The notes: a model not told the origin generated them from the sequence alone. A DNA stretch of 64,000 bases from Microbacterium testaceum StLB037 (GCF_008763945.1 NZ_VTQH01000002.1:612578-676577); one strand, 5' to 3'. Shown: positions 1 through 8,604, numbered from the stretch's first letter. Numbers and translations are program-made.

Positions 1-222
1 TGAGCCGCTTTGTTGTCCCCTTACTAGCGGTGGCCACGCGAGCGCAAAATTTACGTTCCGGAAACCTGCTTAATTTGCCATCCGGTCCGCACCTAGGCAA
101 TACTCAGAAGGCTCTCAGAACTCACCCACCGCTGTACTGTTGTCCTCCCCTTGCGTCTCAACGGGATAGCACGAACGCGGACCACAAATGCACCGGTAGC
201 CCGGATTCGAAAGCAGGCAATC

Positions 223-798
223 ATGAAGCTCAACCTCAAGAAGGCAGCGGCAGCCTCCGCGCTCGCCGGTGCGCTGCTCGTCGCAGCCCCCGTTGCGGCT
301 CAGGCCGCCACGCAGGCGCCTACATACGCCGCCAATAACCCCAGCACGGTGGTCATCGAAATTACGGAAAGCGGGCCGGTCGCAGTTCCGGGCTTCGAGG
401 CTAATGCCGACGTCACCGCCCAGCTGGCCGGCCGGGGCATCGGGCCCGGTAGCCTCGCCACCGCCAACCTCCCCGTCACTTCGACAAGCGCCACGAAGAA
501 GACGGACGCCAGCGGCGCGGTGGCCTTCAACGTGACCCTGCCCGAGAACCCGTCCGGATCGTACACACTCGCAGTCACCGGGCCCCGCGCCGGTAGCGAC
601 GCTGGCACCGGCGGCTCCACGCCGATCGGTGGCGGTAGCGGGTCGACCGGTGGCTCAGCCAACGGCAGCAACAACCTGCCCGCGACGGGCATGGACGCCA
701 GCTCGATGCTCGGCCTGTGGGTCGGCGGCGGCGCCCTTGCTCTCGCAGGTGGCACGATCGCCGTGGCCACTACGGTTCGTCGCAACCGTAAAGCCTGA
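223..798 (+). CDS. LPxTG-type cell-wall anchored surface protein
   Basis: A 191-residue secreted protein of unknown function. Residues 1-28 form a classic signal peptide (Lys at 2, 6 and 7, an Ala/Leu core, and AQA before the cleavage site). The body is Thr/Ala/Gly-rich and looks like a small beta-sandwich (about 35-125), followed by a Gly/Ser spacer. LPATG lies at 152-156, then a hydrophobic segment and the basic tail RRNRK, so a class E/F-like sortase probably anchors it. No sortase gene is in the window. The start at 223 is chosen because the signal peptide begins there; a longer frame from 151 would put a non-hydrophobic stretch in front. The weak RBS-like run AAGCAGG lies upstream. The first 222 bases hold no gene that I can support. 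Confidence 0.85.
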   Translation: MKLNLKKAAAASALAGALLVAAPVAAQAATQAPTYAANNPSTVVIEITESGPVAVPGFEANADVTAQLAGRGIGPGSLATANLPVTSTSATKKTDASGAVAFNVTLPENPSGSYTLAVTGPRAGSDAGTGGSTPIGGGSGSTGGSANGSNNLPATGMDASSMLGLWVGGGALALAGGTIAVATTVRRNRKA

Positions 799-815
799 CG
801 CAACATGCGTTCCGA

Positions 816-849
816 GGGGACGCCGTTGACTTCGGTCAGCGGCGTCCCC
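816..849 (+). terminator. Rho-independent type hairpin after the LPxTG gene
   Basis: A 15-bp stem (GGGGACGCCGTTGAC paired with GTCAGCGGCGTCCCC, one G-T pair) is closed by a TTCG tetraloop. It lies 18 bases after the stop codon. There is only a weak T-tract after it, which is common in high-GC actinobacteria. Confidence 0.75.
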
Positions 850-887
850 TCGTCGTTGACTGGACAGGCGCATCCGTTACTTCTGAT

Positions 888-1088
888 TCATCGCATCGCG
901 GGATCCGCCGCAGCGCTGGCCTCTGACAACTTGGCGGCTGGCGCTGCGAGCACGAGCGCCGCGATCATGAAGGCGACCCCAACATTCCCGTCGTGACGAA
1001 TGGCCCAGAATCCAAGCACGCCCAGAGTCACCACCAAGGTCCAAAGCAGTACCTGGGTAACCCGGCTGGTCCAGGCGTTCGTCAGCAT
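888..1088 (-). CDS. Small two-helix membrane protein
   Basis: A 66-residue protein with two hydrophobic segments (about 11-29 and 34-52) separated by a short polar turn, which suggests a hairpin in the membrane. I do not recognise the family. Support for it being real: the hydrophobic pattern, and a -10-like TAGCTT whose last base is exactly 6 nt before the ATG, the same leaderless arrangement seen at many other genes here. A competing frame (877-1095, minus) shows no such protein character. Confidence 0.5.
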   Translation of the reverse strand: MLTNAWTSRVTQVLLWTLVVTLGVLGFWAIRHDGNVGVAFMIAALVLAAPAAKLSEASAAADPAMR

Positions 1089-1200
1089 GTTTCAAAGCTA
1101 CGGCGGCAGCATGTGATTACTTGATGAAGTGCGCTCGGAGCGGCTGAACGCCCCCGTCAACCCTCCGCTCCCCCACCTTCCGCGCCGGTTGACTCGACGC

Positions 1201-1689
1201 ATGCAGACCACCACCACCGCCCCGCTCGACAATGACGGGCGCGACGCCGACACCCCGCCGACGCTGCCCTTCGTGCACATGTGGACGGGGCTCGACGGCA
1301 AGAGCCGGCTCGACGAGTCGGTGATGCGCAACTTCGGGCTGCAGAGCGTGGGCGGCGGGGCCGACCCGCAGTGGATGCGGCCGTTCCCGGGTGAGGTGAC
1401 GGCCGTGATGTTCGCGGCGCTTCCGGTCGGGTGGGTGGGGCAATGGCATCCGTCGCCTCATCCTCAGTGGGTGATTCCGCTGCGGGGGCGCTGGTTCCTC
1501 GAGACGCAGGACGGCTCGCGCGTCGAGATGGGTCCCGGTGACATCCACTTCGGGCAAGACCTCGAGACCGCCGAGGTCGACGGCAACCAGGGTCACCTCT
1601 CGGGCACCGTGGGCGATGAGCCGTGCCTGCAGGTGCTCATCCAGTTCGCGACGACTCCCGGTGCGCCGACGCCCCACCCCTTCGGGTGA
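1201..1689 (+). CDS. Cupin-fold protein
   Basis: A 162-residue protein. The core HPQWVIPLRGRWFLET followed by MGPGDIHFGQD fits the two conserved cupin motifs (a beta-strand with a His, then the PGD turn and a His). It is therefore likely a small double-stranded beta-helix protein that binds a metal or small ligand. The substrate is unknown. The start at 1201 gives a polar N-terminus directly before the conserved region; the in-frame ATG at 1129 would add an unlikely Arg/Pro-rich stretch. It is followed 49 bases later by an SMP-30-type lactonase gene on the same strand, so both may act on a sugar or organic acid. Confidence 0.75.
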   Translation: MQTTTTAPLDNDGRDADTPPTLPFVHMWTGLDGKSRLDESVMRNFGLQSVGGGADPQWMRPFPGEVTAVMFAALPVGWVGQWHPSPHPQWVIPLRGRWFLETQDGSRVEMGPGDIHFGQDLETAEVDGNQGHLSGTVGDEPCLQVLIQFATTPGAPTPHPFG

Positions 1690-1738
1690 GCGCGTCAACC
1701 CGGCTCGTCCCGGGCCGCGCGCGGGATTGACTGTGGGC

Positions 1739-2659
1739 ATGCCCCGCATTCCCCTCGACGGTCAGATTCTGCAGCCTCCCCGCTCCCCCGAGCCGGTCGA
1801 CGTCGCACCCCCGCGCGTCTGGGACGAGCGCCTCGCAGCGGTCCTGCCGCGCACCTCGCGCCTGCTCTCGCTCTACGCCGACGCCACGTGGGCCGAGGGG
1901 CCTGTCTGGTGGCCCGAAGAGCGCTCCCTGGTGTTCAGCGACGTCATCGGCCGCCGCACCCTCGCCTGGCGCGAAGACGGCAGCATCGTCACGGTGCGCG
2001 ACCGGTCGAACTTCGCCAACGGGAACGCGATGGATGCCGAGGGCCGCCTCGTGCAGGCCGAGCACGGGCGCCGTGGCATCAGCCGCACCGACGAGAACGG
2101 CACCGAACTGGTTGTGGACGCCTTCGAGGGTGAGCCGCTGAACTCGCCGAACGACCTGGTCGTGGCATCCGACGGCTGGATCTGGTTCACCGACCCCACG
2201 TACGGCATCTCGGATCCGCGCGAGGGGTACCCAGCCGACCCCGCCCTCCCCCACCAGAGCGTCTACCGCTGGCGCGACGGCGACGGGCTCGAGCGCATGA
2301 TCGACCTCGACCAGCCCAACGGCCTCGCCTTCAGCCGCGACGAGAAGACGCTGTACGTCGCCGAGTCGAACGCCGAGGCGCTCCCCCGCGTCGTCGCGTG
2401 CGCGTGGGACGGCCGGGCCCTCGGGGCGCCGCGGACCTTCGCGACGGTGGATGCCGGCATCCCGGACGGTTTCGTCGTCGACAGCCGCGACTGGCTCTGG
2501 ATCTCGAGCGAGGCGGGAGTGGTCATCGTCGACGAGACGGGCGCCCGCCTGGGCGTGATCCCCACCCCGCACGTGGTGAGCAACTGCACCTTCGACGCCG
2601 ACGAGAAGCGCCTGTTCATCACCGGTGACAGCGACCTGTGGATGGTCGAACTCTCGTGA
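1739..2659 (+). CDS. SMP-30/gluconolactonase family protein
   Basis: A 306-residue six-bladed beta-propeller hydrolase of the SMP-30/gluconolactonase/LRE family, which opens sugar lactones with a divalent metal. Expected ligand motifs are visible: WAEGPVWW (Glu), SPNDLVV (Asn, Asp), PNGLAF and GIPDGFVVD (Asp), plus repeated blade motifs such as DGWIWFTDPTYG and RDWLWISSEAG. The length is normal for the family. The ATG at 1739 is preferred; a GTG two codons earlier is possible. The stop codon overlaps the next start (GTGA), so the downstream FGE-like gene is translationally coupled. Confidence 0.85.
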   Translation: MPRIPLDGQILQPPRSPEPVDVAPPRVWDERLAAVLPRTSRLLSLYADATWAEGPVWWPEERSLVFSDVIGRRTLAWREDGSIVTVRDRSNFANGNAMDAEGRLVQAEHGRRGISRTDENGTELVVDAFEGEPLNSPNDLVVASDGWIWFTDPTYGISDPREGYPADPALPHQSVYRWRDGDGLERMIDLDQPNGLAFSRDEKTLYVAESNAEALPRVVACAWDGRALGAPRTFATVDAGIPDGFVVDSRDWLWISSEAGVVIVDETGARLGVIPTPHVVSNCTFDADEKRLFITGDSDLWMVELS

Positions 2660-3297
2660 CCGACGTGGAGATGGCGCGGATCCCGGCGGGTCGGGTGCTG
2701 CGCGGGGATCTGCGGGGCCTCGAGCGGCGCGAGATCGTCGTCGACGCGTTCGAGATCGGCGTGTACCCGATCACCGAGGAGCAGCTCGCCGAGCTGCTCG
2801 GCATCCCGTCCCGTCATCCGCGGCGCCCGGCGACGCAGCTGAGCTGGCTGCGGGCGATTCGCCTCTGCAATGCGCTGAGCGAGTGGGAGGGCCTCGACCC
2901 CGTCTACTCGTTCGACGGCGAGGTCGTCACGCGCGACGTGGACTCCGACGGCTTCCGCCTGCCCACCGAAGACGAGTGGGAGTACGCCTGCCGCGCCGGC
3001 TCCACCTCGTCGTCGTACGGACCCGTGCGCGAGGTCGCCTGGACGGCCGCCGACGGCCTGAGCGGCCCGACGGAGGTCGGAGGACGGATGCCGAACCTTC
3101 ACGGACTGTTCGACACCCTCGGCAACGTCTGGGAGTGGTGTGCTGATTTATACGACCCGACGGGTGAAAACGACGCGCGGGCGTTCCGCGGCGGCGGGTG
3201 GTCGGATGCGCCGACCCAGGTGCGCGCGACGGCGCGGCGCGGGGGCGGTCAGCGCGACGCGTTCGACGACGTCGGGGTGCGGGTGGCGCGGGGGTGA
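2656..3297 (+). CDS. FGE/sulfatase-modifying-factor fold protein lacking the catalytic cysteines
   Basis: A 213-residue protein of the formylglycine-generating-enzyme-like fold. Typical signatures are present: MARIPAGRVLRGD at the N-terminus, FEIGVYPITEEQ, GFRLPTEDEWEYACRAG, LGNVWEWCADLYD and RGGGW near the C-terminus. True FGE has a Cys pair just after RGGS/RGGGW; here that stretch (SDAPTQVRATARRG) has none, and the protein is shorter than true FGE. No sulfatase gene lies nearby. It is more probably a structural or ligand-binding relative. The GTG start overlaps the preceding stop by 4 bases. Confidence 0.8.
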   Translation: MTDVEMARIPAGRVLRGDLRGLERREIVVDAFEIGVYPITEEQLAELLGIPSRHPRRPATQLSWLRAIRLCNALSEWEGLDPVYSFDGEVVTRDVDSDGFRLPTEDEWEYACRAGSTSSSYGPVREVAWTAADGLSGPTEVGGRMPNLHGLFDTLGNVWEWCADLYDPTGENDARAFRGGGWSDAPTQVRATARRGGGQRDAFDDVGVRVARG

Positions 3298-3324
3298 CGC
3301 GGGGCGCGGGGCGTGGGCGGCGCG

Positions 3325-3795
3325 TCAGTCCTCGGTGGTGATGGACTCGGTGAGCGAGTCCATGAAGGCGACGATCGTGTCGAGATCGCGGTCGTCGAAC
3401 TGCTCGGCCACGCCTCGCATCGCGCCCAGGTGAACGCCGAAATGCCGGAAGAACTCGCGCCGCGACTTGTCGGTGAGCACGACGACGCGCGCCCGCCCGT
3501 CGGAGGGGTGCGGCAAGCGTTCGAGATGGCCCGAGGCGACGAGGCGGTCGATGAGCTTGGTGGTCGACGCGGTCGAGATGCGCAGGTGGGTCGCCACGTC
3601 GTGCGGGCTGACCATCTGACCCCGGTACTCGCGGATGGTGAGCATGCGCAGCGTCGCGAGGTCGCTGGCGTTCATGTCCATCTCGCCCTTCATCCCCGAA
3701 TGCATACGATCGAGGGCGTCGCTGAGGGTCTGAACGGCGCGTAGGGTGTGGGTCACGGCAGGCCTTGTACCAGAGGCCGACACGGCTTTCGTCAC
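3325..3795 (-). CDS. MarR-family regulator of the carotenoid operon (CrtR-like)
   Basis: A winged-helix MarR-type DNA-binding protein of about 156 residues. The recognition region reads SPHDVATHLRISTASTTKLIDRL, followed by the wing (LPHPSDGRARVVVLT). It diverges from idi-crtE-crtB-crtI-crtYeYf-crtEb, and the two starts are 72 bases apart. In Corynebacterium glutamicum a MarR-type repressor (CrtR) next to the crt operon responds to geranylgeranyl diphosphate; a similar role here is inference. Start: GTG at 3795 has AAAGGGGG at an 8-nt spacing, while the GTG at 3804 has no usable spacing. The promoter (TTTGCT, 16 bp, TAGGCT) straddles the palindrome at 3839-3853, so autorepression is plausible. 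Confidence 0.85.
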   Translation of the reverse strand: MTKAVSASGTRPAVTHTLRAVQTLSDALDRMHSGMKGEMDMNASDLATLRMLTIREYRGQMVSPHDVATHLRISTASTTKLIDRLVASGHLERLPHPSDGRARVVVLTDKSRREFFRHFGVHLGAMRGVAEQFDDRDLDTIVAFMDSLTESITTED

Positions 3796-3797
3796 GG

Positions 3798-3867
3798 TGG
3801 ACACCCCCTTTCGGCGTCGGTATAGTCAAGCCTACATCGCTAGCTAAACTAGCAAACGGGAGGCACG
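3798..3867 (+). promoter_or_regulatory. Divergent marR/idi promoter with palindromic operator
   Basis: On the plus strand, TGGACA (3798-3803), a 17-bp spacer and TATAGT (3821-3826) form one of the best sigma-70-like promoters in the window. The expected start is near 3833. Just downstream lies the inverted repeat GCTAG-ctaaa-CTAGC (3839-3853), placed to block transcription of the crt operon. It also lies between the -35-like and -10 boxes of the divergent regulator. GGGAGG (3858-3863) is the RBS of idi. Confidence 0.65.
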
Positions 3868-4419
3868 ATGAGCGAGACCGAATATGTCGTCCTCCTGGAC
3901 GACTTCGGTAACGAGACCGGCACGGCCCCGAAGGCCACCGTTCACGATACCGACACCCCCCTGCACCTGGCCTTTTCGTGTCACGTGGTCAACGCCGCGG
4001 GCGAGGTGCTCGTCACGCGCCGCGCGCTGCACAAGAAAACGTGGCCCGGCGTCTGGACGAACTCGTTCTGCGGACACCCTGGCCCCGCCGAGCCCGTGCT
4101 GTCGGCCGTGCACCGCCGCGCCGCGTTCGAGGTGGGCCTGGCCGTGCGCGACCTCGAGCTGGCCCTGCCGAACTTCCGCTACCGCGCCGTGGATGCCAGC
4201 GGCATCGTCGAGCACGAGATCTGCCCCGTCTACGTCGCCCGCGCCGACGCCGACCCCGAACCCAACCCCGACGAGGTCGCCGAGTACCGCTGGGTCGACC
4301 CCCTCGAACTCGCCGCCTCGCTCGAGGCGACGCCCTGGGCCTTCAGCCCCTGGCTCGTGCTGCAGGCGCAGCAGCTCCACCTCTTCCAGACCCCTCAACC
4401 CGTGAGGCGGGCCTCATGA
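3868..4419 (+). CDS. idi: Isopentenyl-diphosphate delta-isomerase, type I
   Basis: A 183-residue Nudix-fold enzyme that interconverts IPP and DMAPP, supplying the primer for prenyl chain growth. The catalytic Cys is in TNSFCGHP (Cys68) and the catalytic Glu in VEHEICPVY (Glu117). The degenerate Nudix helix is PVLSAVHRRAAFEVGL. The length matches actinobacterial type I enzymes. It is the first gene of the carotenoid operon. Having idi inside the crt operon ties precursor supply to pigment synthesis; in C. glutamicum idi is elsewhere. The stop overlaps the crtE start (ATGA). Confidence 0.95.
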   Translation: MSETEYVVLLDDFGNETGTAPKATVHDTDTPLHLAFSCHVVNAAGEVLVTRRALHKKTWPGVWTNSFCGHPGPAEPVLSAVHRRAAFEVGLAVRDLELALPNFRYRAVDASGIVEHEICPVYVARADADPEPNPDEVAEYRWVDPLELAASLEATPWAFSPWLVLQAQQLHLFQTPQPVRRAS

Positions 4420-5498
4420 TCAACCTCGAATCCGCCCCCGTCTCGCGCATCGGCATCGAGCGCGAGCTCGACGGCGCTCTCTCACGCCTCCAGCGTCGCG
4501 CCACCAACCTCGGCGACGGCGCCCGGTTCCTGGCATCCGCCATTCGTCGCGCGACCGAGGGCGGCAAGCGCTTCCGGCCGCTCATCGTGGTCTCGACCTT
4601 CGAGATCATGCGCGGCAGCACCGACTTCAGCGACGACCCCAACCGCATCGGCGTGTACCAGGTGGCGGCGGCGTTCGAACTGCTGCACACCGCCTTCGTC
4701 ATCCACGACGACGTGATCGACAACGACACCGAACGCCGCGGCCTGCCCAACGTGGGCGGCGAGTTCCGTGCGCGGGGAGAGCGGAAGGGGGCGGATGCCA
4801 AGGGCTCAGCCGCCCTCGGAGACGCGGCCGCGATCCTCGCCGGCGACCTGCTGCTGCACGAGGCCGGGCGCATGATCTCTCTCGCGCTACTCCCCGACGA
4901 CATGCGTCGGCCCCTGCTCGAGATCCTCGACGACGCCGTGCTCATCTCGGCGATGGGCGAGCTCTCGGACGTGGAGCACGCCGTCTCGGCGGGCGAGATC
5001 GACGCCGACGCCGTGCTGCGCACCACGCGCGACAAGACTGCTGCGTACTCGTTCTCGGCGCCGCTGCAAGCCGGGGCTCTCATGGCAGGCGCGTCGACGG
5101 CGTCGCTGTACGCCCTCGAGCGGTTCGGGCAGCGACTCGGCCTGGCCTACCAGCTCGTCGACGACCTGATCGGCGCCTTCGGCACGGCCGAGATGTCGGG
5201 CAAAGAAGAGGGCTGCGATCTGCGCGAGGCGAAGAAGACGCACCTCATCTCGCTCGCGCGCCAGTCGCCCAGCTGGCCCGAGGTCAGCGAGGCCCTCGCC
5301 CAGGCGCACACCGGTCCGATCGCGGTGCGGGCGGCCCAGGAGGCCCTCGCGCAGTCGGGAGCCCGCGCCGACCTCGAGTGCCTCATCTTCGACACCCTCG
5401 AAGAGACCCTCGACATCGTCGACTCGTCGACCCTGTCGGGACCGTGCAAGGCCATGCTCCGTGACCTCGTCCAGGCCGTGCAGGAGCGCATTCCGTGA
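4416..5498 (+). CDS. crtE: Geranylgeranyl diphosphate synthase
   Basis: A 360-residue trans-isoprenyl diphosphate synthase that makes the C20 precursor of carotenoids. The first Asp-rich motif is DDVID (98-102) in FVIHDDVIDNDTERRG. The second is DDLIG (249-253) in YQLVDDLIGAFG, where the last Asp of DDxxD is Gly, as is common in actinobacterial GGPP synthases. GGKRFRP (49-55) binds IPP. A low-complexity insert (GERKGADAKGSAALGD, about 121-136) follows the first motif. The ATG at 4416 overlaps the idi stop by 4 bases, and the gene's stop overlaps crtB. Chain length (C20) is inferred from family and operon. Confidence 0.93.
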   Translation: MINLESAPVSRIGIERELDGALSRLQRRATNLGDGARFLASAIRRATEGGKRFRPLIVVSTFEIMRGSTDFSDDPNRIGVYQVAAAFELLHTAFVIHDDVIDNDTERRGLPNVGGEFRARGERKGADAKGSAALGDAAAILAGDLLLHEAGRMISLALLPDDMRRPLLEILDDAVLISAMGELSDVEHAVSAGEIDADAVLRTTRDKTAAYSFSAPLQAGALMAGASTASLYALERFGQRLGLAYQLVDDLIGAFGTAEMSGKEEGCDLREAKKTHLISLARQSPSWPEVSEALAQAHTGPIAVRAAQEALAQSGARADLECLIFDTLEETLDIVDSSTLSGPCKAMLRDLVQAVQERIP

Positions 5499-6364
5499 GT
5501 CATGCGCCCACGGGCCTCGAACTGTACTCCCAGACCGCGGATGACGCCGCCGCCGCGGTGATCAACCGCTACTCCACCTCGTTCGGCATCGCCGCGCGCC
5601 TGCTCGGGCCCCGCCCGCGTCCGCACGTGCGCAACATCTACGCGCTCGTGCGCGTGGCCGACGAGATCGTCGACGGACCCGCCCACGACGCGGGGCTCAC
5701 TCCCGAGCGGGAGCGCGCCGTGCTCGACGGGCTCGAGAACGAGGTTCGGGATGCCATCGCCACCGGCTTCAGCGCCAACCTCGTCGTGCACGCCTTCGCG
5801 CGGACGGCGCGGGAGTGCGGTATCGGCGACGACCTGATCGCGCCGTTCTTCGCGTCGATGCGCACCGACCTCGACACCGCCGAGCACGACGACCTCTCGC
5901 ACGACGCCTACGTCTACGGCTCGGCCGAGGTGGTCGGGCTCATGTGCCTTCAGGTGTTCTTGAACGCCGGGATGTCGGCGCCTGCCCGCCCCGCGGCCGA
6001 CCTCGTCGACGGCGCGCGACGCCTGGGGGCTGCGTTCCAGGACGTCAACTTCCTGCGCGACCTCGCCGACGACGCCGACCGCCTCGGCCGTGACTACCTC
6101 GATGGCGCGGCCGACGACGAACGACGTGTCGCCGTGCTCGACCGGATCGACGCCGACCTCGCCGCCGCGGCATCCGTCATCCCCCACCTGCCACCCGACT
6201 GCCGCGCCGCGGTCCAGACCGCCCACGACCTGTTCGCCGAACTGTCTCGGCGCCTCCGCTCCTCCCCCGCCGGCGCACCCCGCGTCCGCGTTCCCGACGG
6301 TGTCAAAGCCACCCTCGCCGCCCGCGCCCTGCTTGGTCGCCCCCCGAAAGGTTCACGCTCATGA
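5495..6364 (+). CDS. crtB: Phytoene synthase
   Basis: A 289-residue squalene/phytoene synthase that condenses two GGPP into C40 phytoene. It has the two Asp-rich substrate motifs DEIVD (56-60, within YALVRVADEIVDG) and RDLADDADRLGRDY (188-201), plus NFLRDL. The start is GTG, overlapping the crtE stop by 4 bases (GTGA); the stop overlaps crtI. This is the committed step of the operon. Confidence 0.95.
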   Translation: MSHAPTGLELYSQTADDAAAAVINRYSTSFGIAARLLGPRPRPHVRNIYALVRVADEIVDGPAHDAGLTPERERAVLDGLENEVRDAIATGFSANLVVHAFARTARECGIGDDLIAPFFASMRTDLDTAEHDDLSHDAYVYGSAEVVGLMCLQVFLNAGMSAPARPAADLVDGARRLGAAFQDVNFLRDLADDADRLGRDYLDGAADDERRVAVLDRIDADLAAAASVIPHLPPDCRAAVQTAHDLFAELSRRLRSSPAGAPRVRVPDGVKATLAARALLGRPPKGSRS

Positions 6365-7917
6365 GCGCCCAGCGCATCGTCGTCGTCGGAGGCGGGATCG
6401 CCGGTCTCGGAACCGCCGCCCTGCTCGCCGACCGGGGACACGACGTCCACCTCTTCGAGGCGCGCGACGCCCTCGGTGGCCGCGCGGGCTCGTGGGAGAA
6501 GGACGGCTTCCGCTTCGACACCGGCCCCAGCTGGTACCTCATGCCCGAGGTGTTCGACCACTTCTTCCGCCTGCTCGGAACGAGCGCCGACGAGCAGCTC
6601 GACCTCGTGCGCCTCGACCCGGCGTACCGCGTGTACGGCCCTCCGGGCAAGGGCGAGCCGATCGACATCGTCTCCGGCCGCGAGGCCGTGCGGGCGCTGT
6701 TCGAGGAGCACGAGCCGGGCTCGGGGCCGAACCTCGAGGCGTACCTCGACTCGGCGAAGGACGCGTACGAGCTGTCGACGTCGAAGTTCCTCTACGACCC
6801 GTACTCCTCGACCAAGGGCCTGCGCGACCCTGCGCTCGTGAAGCGCCTGCCCACGCTCATCCCACTGCTCACGCGCACGCTGTGGAAGCGCGTGACCACC
6901 GACTTCACGAACACGCGTCTGCAGCAGATCCTCGCCTACCCCGCGGTGTTCCTCGGCGGGTCGCCCTTCGAGGTGCCGAGCCTGTACCACCTCATGAGCC
7001 ACCTCGACCTGGGCGACGGCGTGCTGTACCCCAAGGGCGGCATGACCGAGATCATCACGGCCATCGAGAAGCTCGCGCGCGAGCGCGGCGTGACGATCGA
7101 AACGTCGACCCCGGTCGAGGCGATCATCACCGAGTCGGGGACAGCCCGCGGCGTGCGTCTCGCCGACGGTCGAGTGATTGCCGCGGATGCCGTGGTCTCG
7201 GGCGCCGACCTGCACCACACCGAGAACGAGCTGCTCGAAGAGAAGGACCGCCAGTACCCCGAGAAGTGGTGGAAGGACAAGGTGCCGAGCCCCGGCGCCC
7301 TGCTGCTGCTGCTCGGCGTGAAGGGCGAGCTGCCGCAGCTCACCCACCACACCCTGCTCTTCACCGACGACTGGCACACGAACTTCGACGCGATCTTCGG
7401 CGAGAATAAGCGCATTCCCGACCCCGCGTCGATCTACATCTGCCGGCCCAGCGCCTCGGACGACTCCGTCGCACCCGAGGGGCACGAGAACCTGTTCGTG
7501 CTCGTCCCCGTGCCCGCCGACCCCGACAGCGGGCGCGGCGGCGTCTCGGGTGCCGGCGACGAGCGCATCGAGAAGGCCGCGGACCGTGTCATCGCTCAGA
7601 TCGGCGAGTGGACCGGCATCCCGGATCTTGCCGACCGGATCGTCGTGCGCAAGACGATCGCGCCCGAGGACTTCAAGGAAGACCTGCACGCGTGGCACGG
7701 CAACTCGCTCGGGCTCGCGCACACGCTGAACCAGAGCGCGATCTTCCGCCCGAAGAACCGCTCGCGCAAGGTCTCGAACCTCTACTACGCGGGCACGTCG
7801 GTGCTGCCGGGCATCGGGCTGCCGATGTGCCTCATCTCGGCCGAGCTCGTCGTCAAGCGCCTGACCGGCGACACCACCGCCGGACCCCTGTCGGAGCCCG
7901 CGCGCGCGGCGGTCTGA
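6361..7917 (+). CDS. crtI: Phytoene desaturase (lycopene-forming)
   Basis: A 518-residue FAD-dependent CrtI-type desaturase. The N-terminal dinucleotide-binding motif is VVVGGGIAGLGTAALLADRG with the acidic end of strand 2 at HLFEA. The C-terminal FAD signature is YYAGTSVLPGIGLPMCLIS. The length is typical. In a C50 pathway it converts phytoene to lycopene in four desaturation steps; the number of steps cannot be read from sequence. It overlaps crtB by 4 bases and is followed one base later by crtYe. Confidence 0.95.
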   Translation: MSAQRIVVVGGGIAGLGTAALLADRGHDVHLFEARDALGGRAGSWEKDGFRFDTGPSWYLMPEVFDHFFRLLGTSADEQLDLVRLDPAYRVYGPPGKGEPIDIVSGREAVRALFEEHEPGSGPNLEAYLDSAKDAYELSTSKFLYDPYSSTKGLRDPALVKRLPTLIPLLTRTLWKRVTTDFTNTRLQQILAYPAVFLGGSPFEVPSLYHLMSHLDLGDGVLYPKGGMTEIITAIEKLARERGVTIETSTPVEAIITESGTARGVRLADGRVIAADAVVSGADLHHTENELLEEKDRQYPEKWWKDKVPSPGALLLLLGVKGELPQLTHHTLLFTDDWHTNFDAIFGENKRIPDPASIYICRPSASDDSVAPEGHENLFVLVPVPADPDSGRGGVSGAGDERIEKAADRVIAQIGEWTGIPDLADRIVVRKTIAPEDFKEDLHAWHGNSLGLAHTLNQSAIFRPKNRSRKVSNLYYAGTSVLPGIGLPMCLISAELVVKRLTGDTTAGPLSEPARAAV

Positions 7918-7918
7918 C

Positions 7919-8293
7919 ATGCCCGGGATCTACCTGGGCGCGATCCTCTTCTCGCTGGTCGGCATGATGCTGATCGATTGGAAGTATGCGCTCGCGTTGC
8001 GGGTCGCACCTCTGCGCACCACGCTGACGGTGCTGGGCGGGACGGTGTTCTTCCTCGCGTGGGACCTCGTGGGGATCGCGACGGGCGTGTTCGTGAAGGG
8101 CGAGAGCCCGCTGTTCGTCGGCGTGACGCTCGCGCCGCACCTGCCGCTCGAGGAAGTGTTCTTCCTGCTGTTCCTGAGCTACCTGGCGGTGGTGATGTTC
8201 GCGGTGTTCGAGCGGCGGGCTGCGGCGCGGGCGCGGCGGGGTCTGGCCGGGGCTGATCCCGGCGCGGCCGCTTCCGAGGGGCGGGGCGCGTGA
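7919..8293 (+). CDS. crtYe: C50 carotenoid epsilon-cyclase subunit (CrtYe/CrtYg type)
   Basis: A 124-residue membrane protein with three hydrophobic segments and the cyclase signature LPLEEVFF (PxEE). It is one half of the heterodimeric lycopene-cyclase-like enzyme which, with the next gene, closes the rings of C50 carotenoids. Whether the rings are epsilon (decaprenoxanthin), gamma (sarcinaxanthin) or beta (C.p.450) depends on this pair and cannot be decided from sequence by eye. The C-terminus has a charged Ala/Arg/Gly tail. It starts one base after the crtI stop and its stop overlaps the next GTG. Confidence 0.85.
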   Translation: MPGIYLGAILFSLVGMMLIDWKYALALRVAPLRTTLTVLGGTVFFLAWDLVGIATGVFVKGESPLFVGVTLAPHLPLEEVFFLLFLSYLAVVMFAVFERRAAARARRGLAGADPGAAASEGRGA

Positions 8294-8604
8294 CGTACCC
8301 GCTCATCGTGCTGCCGTTCGTCGTGGTGACCGTCGCCGTGACGTTCGCGACGCTGCGGCGTCCGCGGTTCCGGGAGCGCATGGCATCCTCGGGTCTCACC
8401 GCCCTGGTGCTGGTGGGTCTCACCCTCGTCTTCGACAACCTCATGATCGCCGTCGATCTGTTCTCGTATCCTCAGGAGCACCTGAGCGGGCTCAAGCTCG
8501 GCCTCGCGCCGATCGAGGACTTCGCTTACCCCCTGTGCGCCGCGTTCCTGCTGCCGGCGCTGTACACACTGCTCACTCCCCTGCGCTCGAAGGACACCGC
8601 ATGA
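8290..8604 (+). CDS. crtYf: C50 carotenoid epsilon-cyclase subunit (CrtYf/CrtYh type)
   Basis: A 104-residue membrane protein, the second half of the heterodimeric cyclase. It has about three hydrophobic segments (1-20, 35-55, 80-95) and the second cyclase signature APIEDFAYP. The GTG start overlaps crtYe by 4 bases and its stop overlaps the crtEb ATG, so the three cyclase/elongase subunits are strictly coupled, as expected for subunits of one membrane complex. Confidence 0.85.
   Translation: MTYPLIVLPFVVVTVAVTFATLRRPRFRERMASSGLTALVLVGLTLVFDNLMIAVDLFSYPQEHLSGLKLGLAPIEDFAYPLCAAFLLPALYTLLTPLRSKDTA

Noticed and set aside
2656..3297. Formylglycine-generating enzyme for sulfatases
   Set aside because: The active-site cysteines are absent and no sulfatase gene is near.
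6094..7920. A 608-codon open frame opposite crtB/crtI
   Set aside because: It is a shadow of the carotenoid genes, with no start signal and antisense-like composition.
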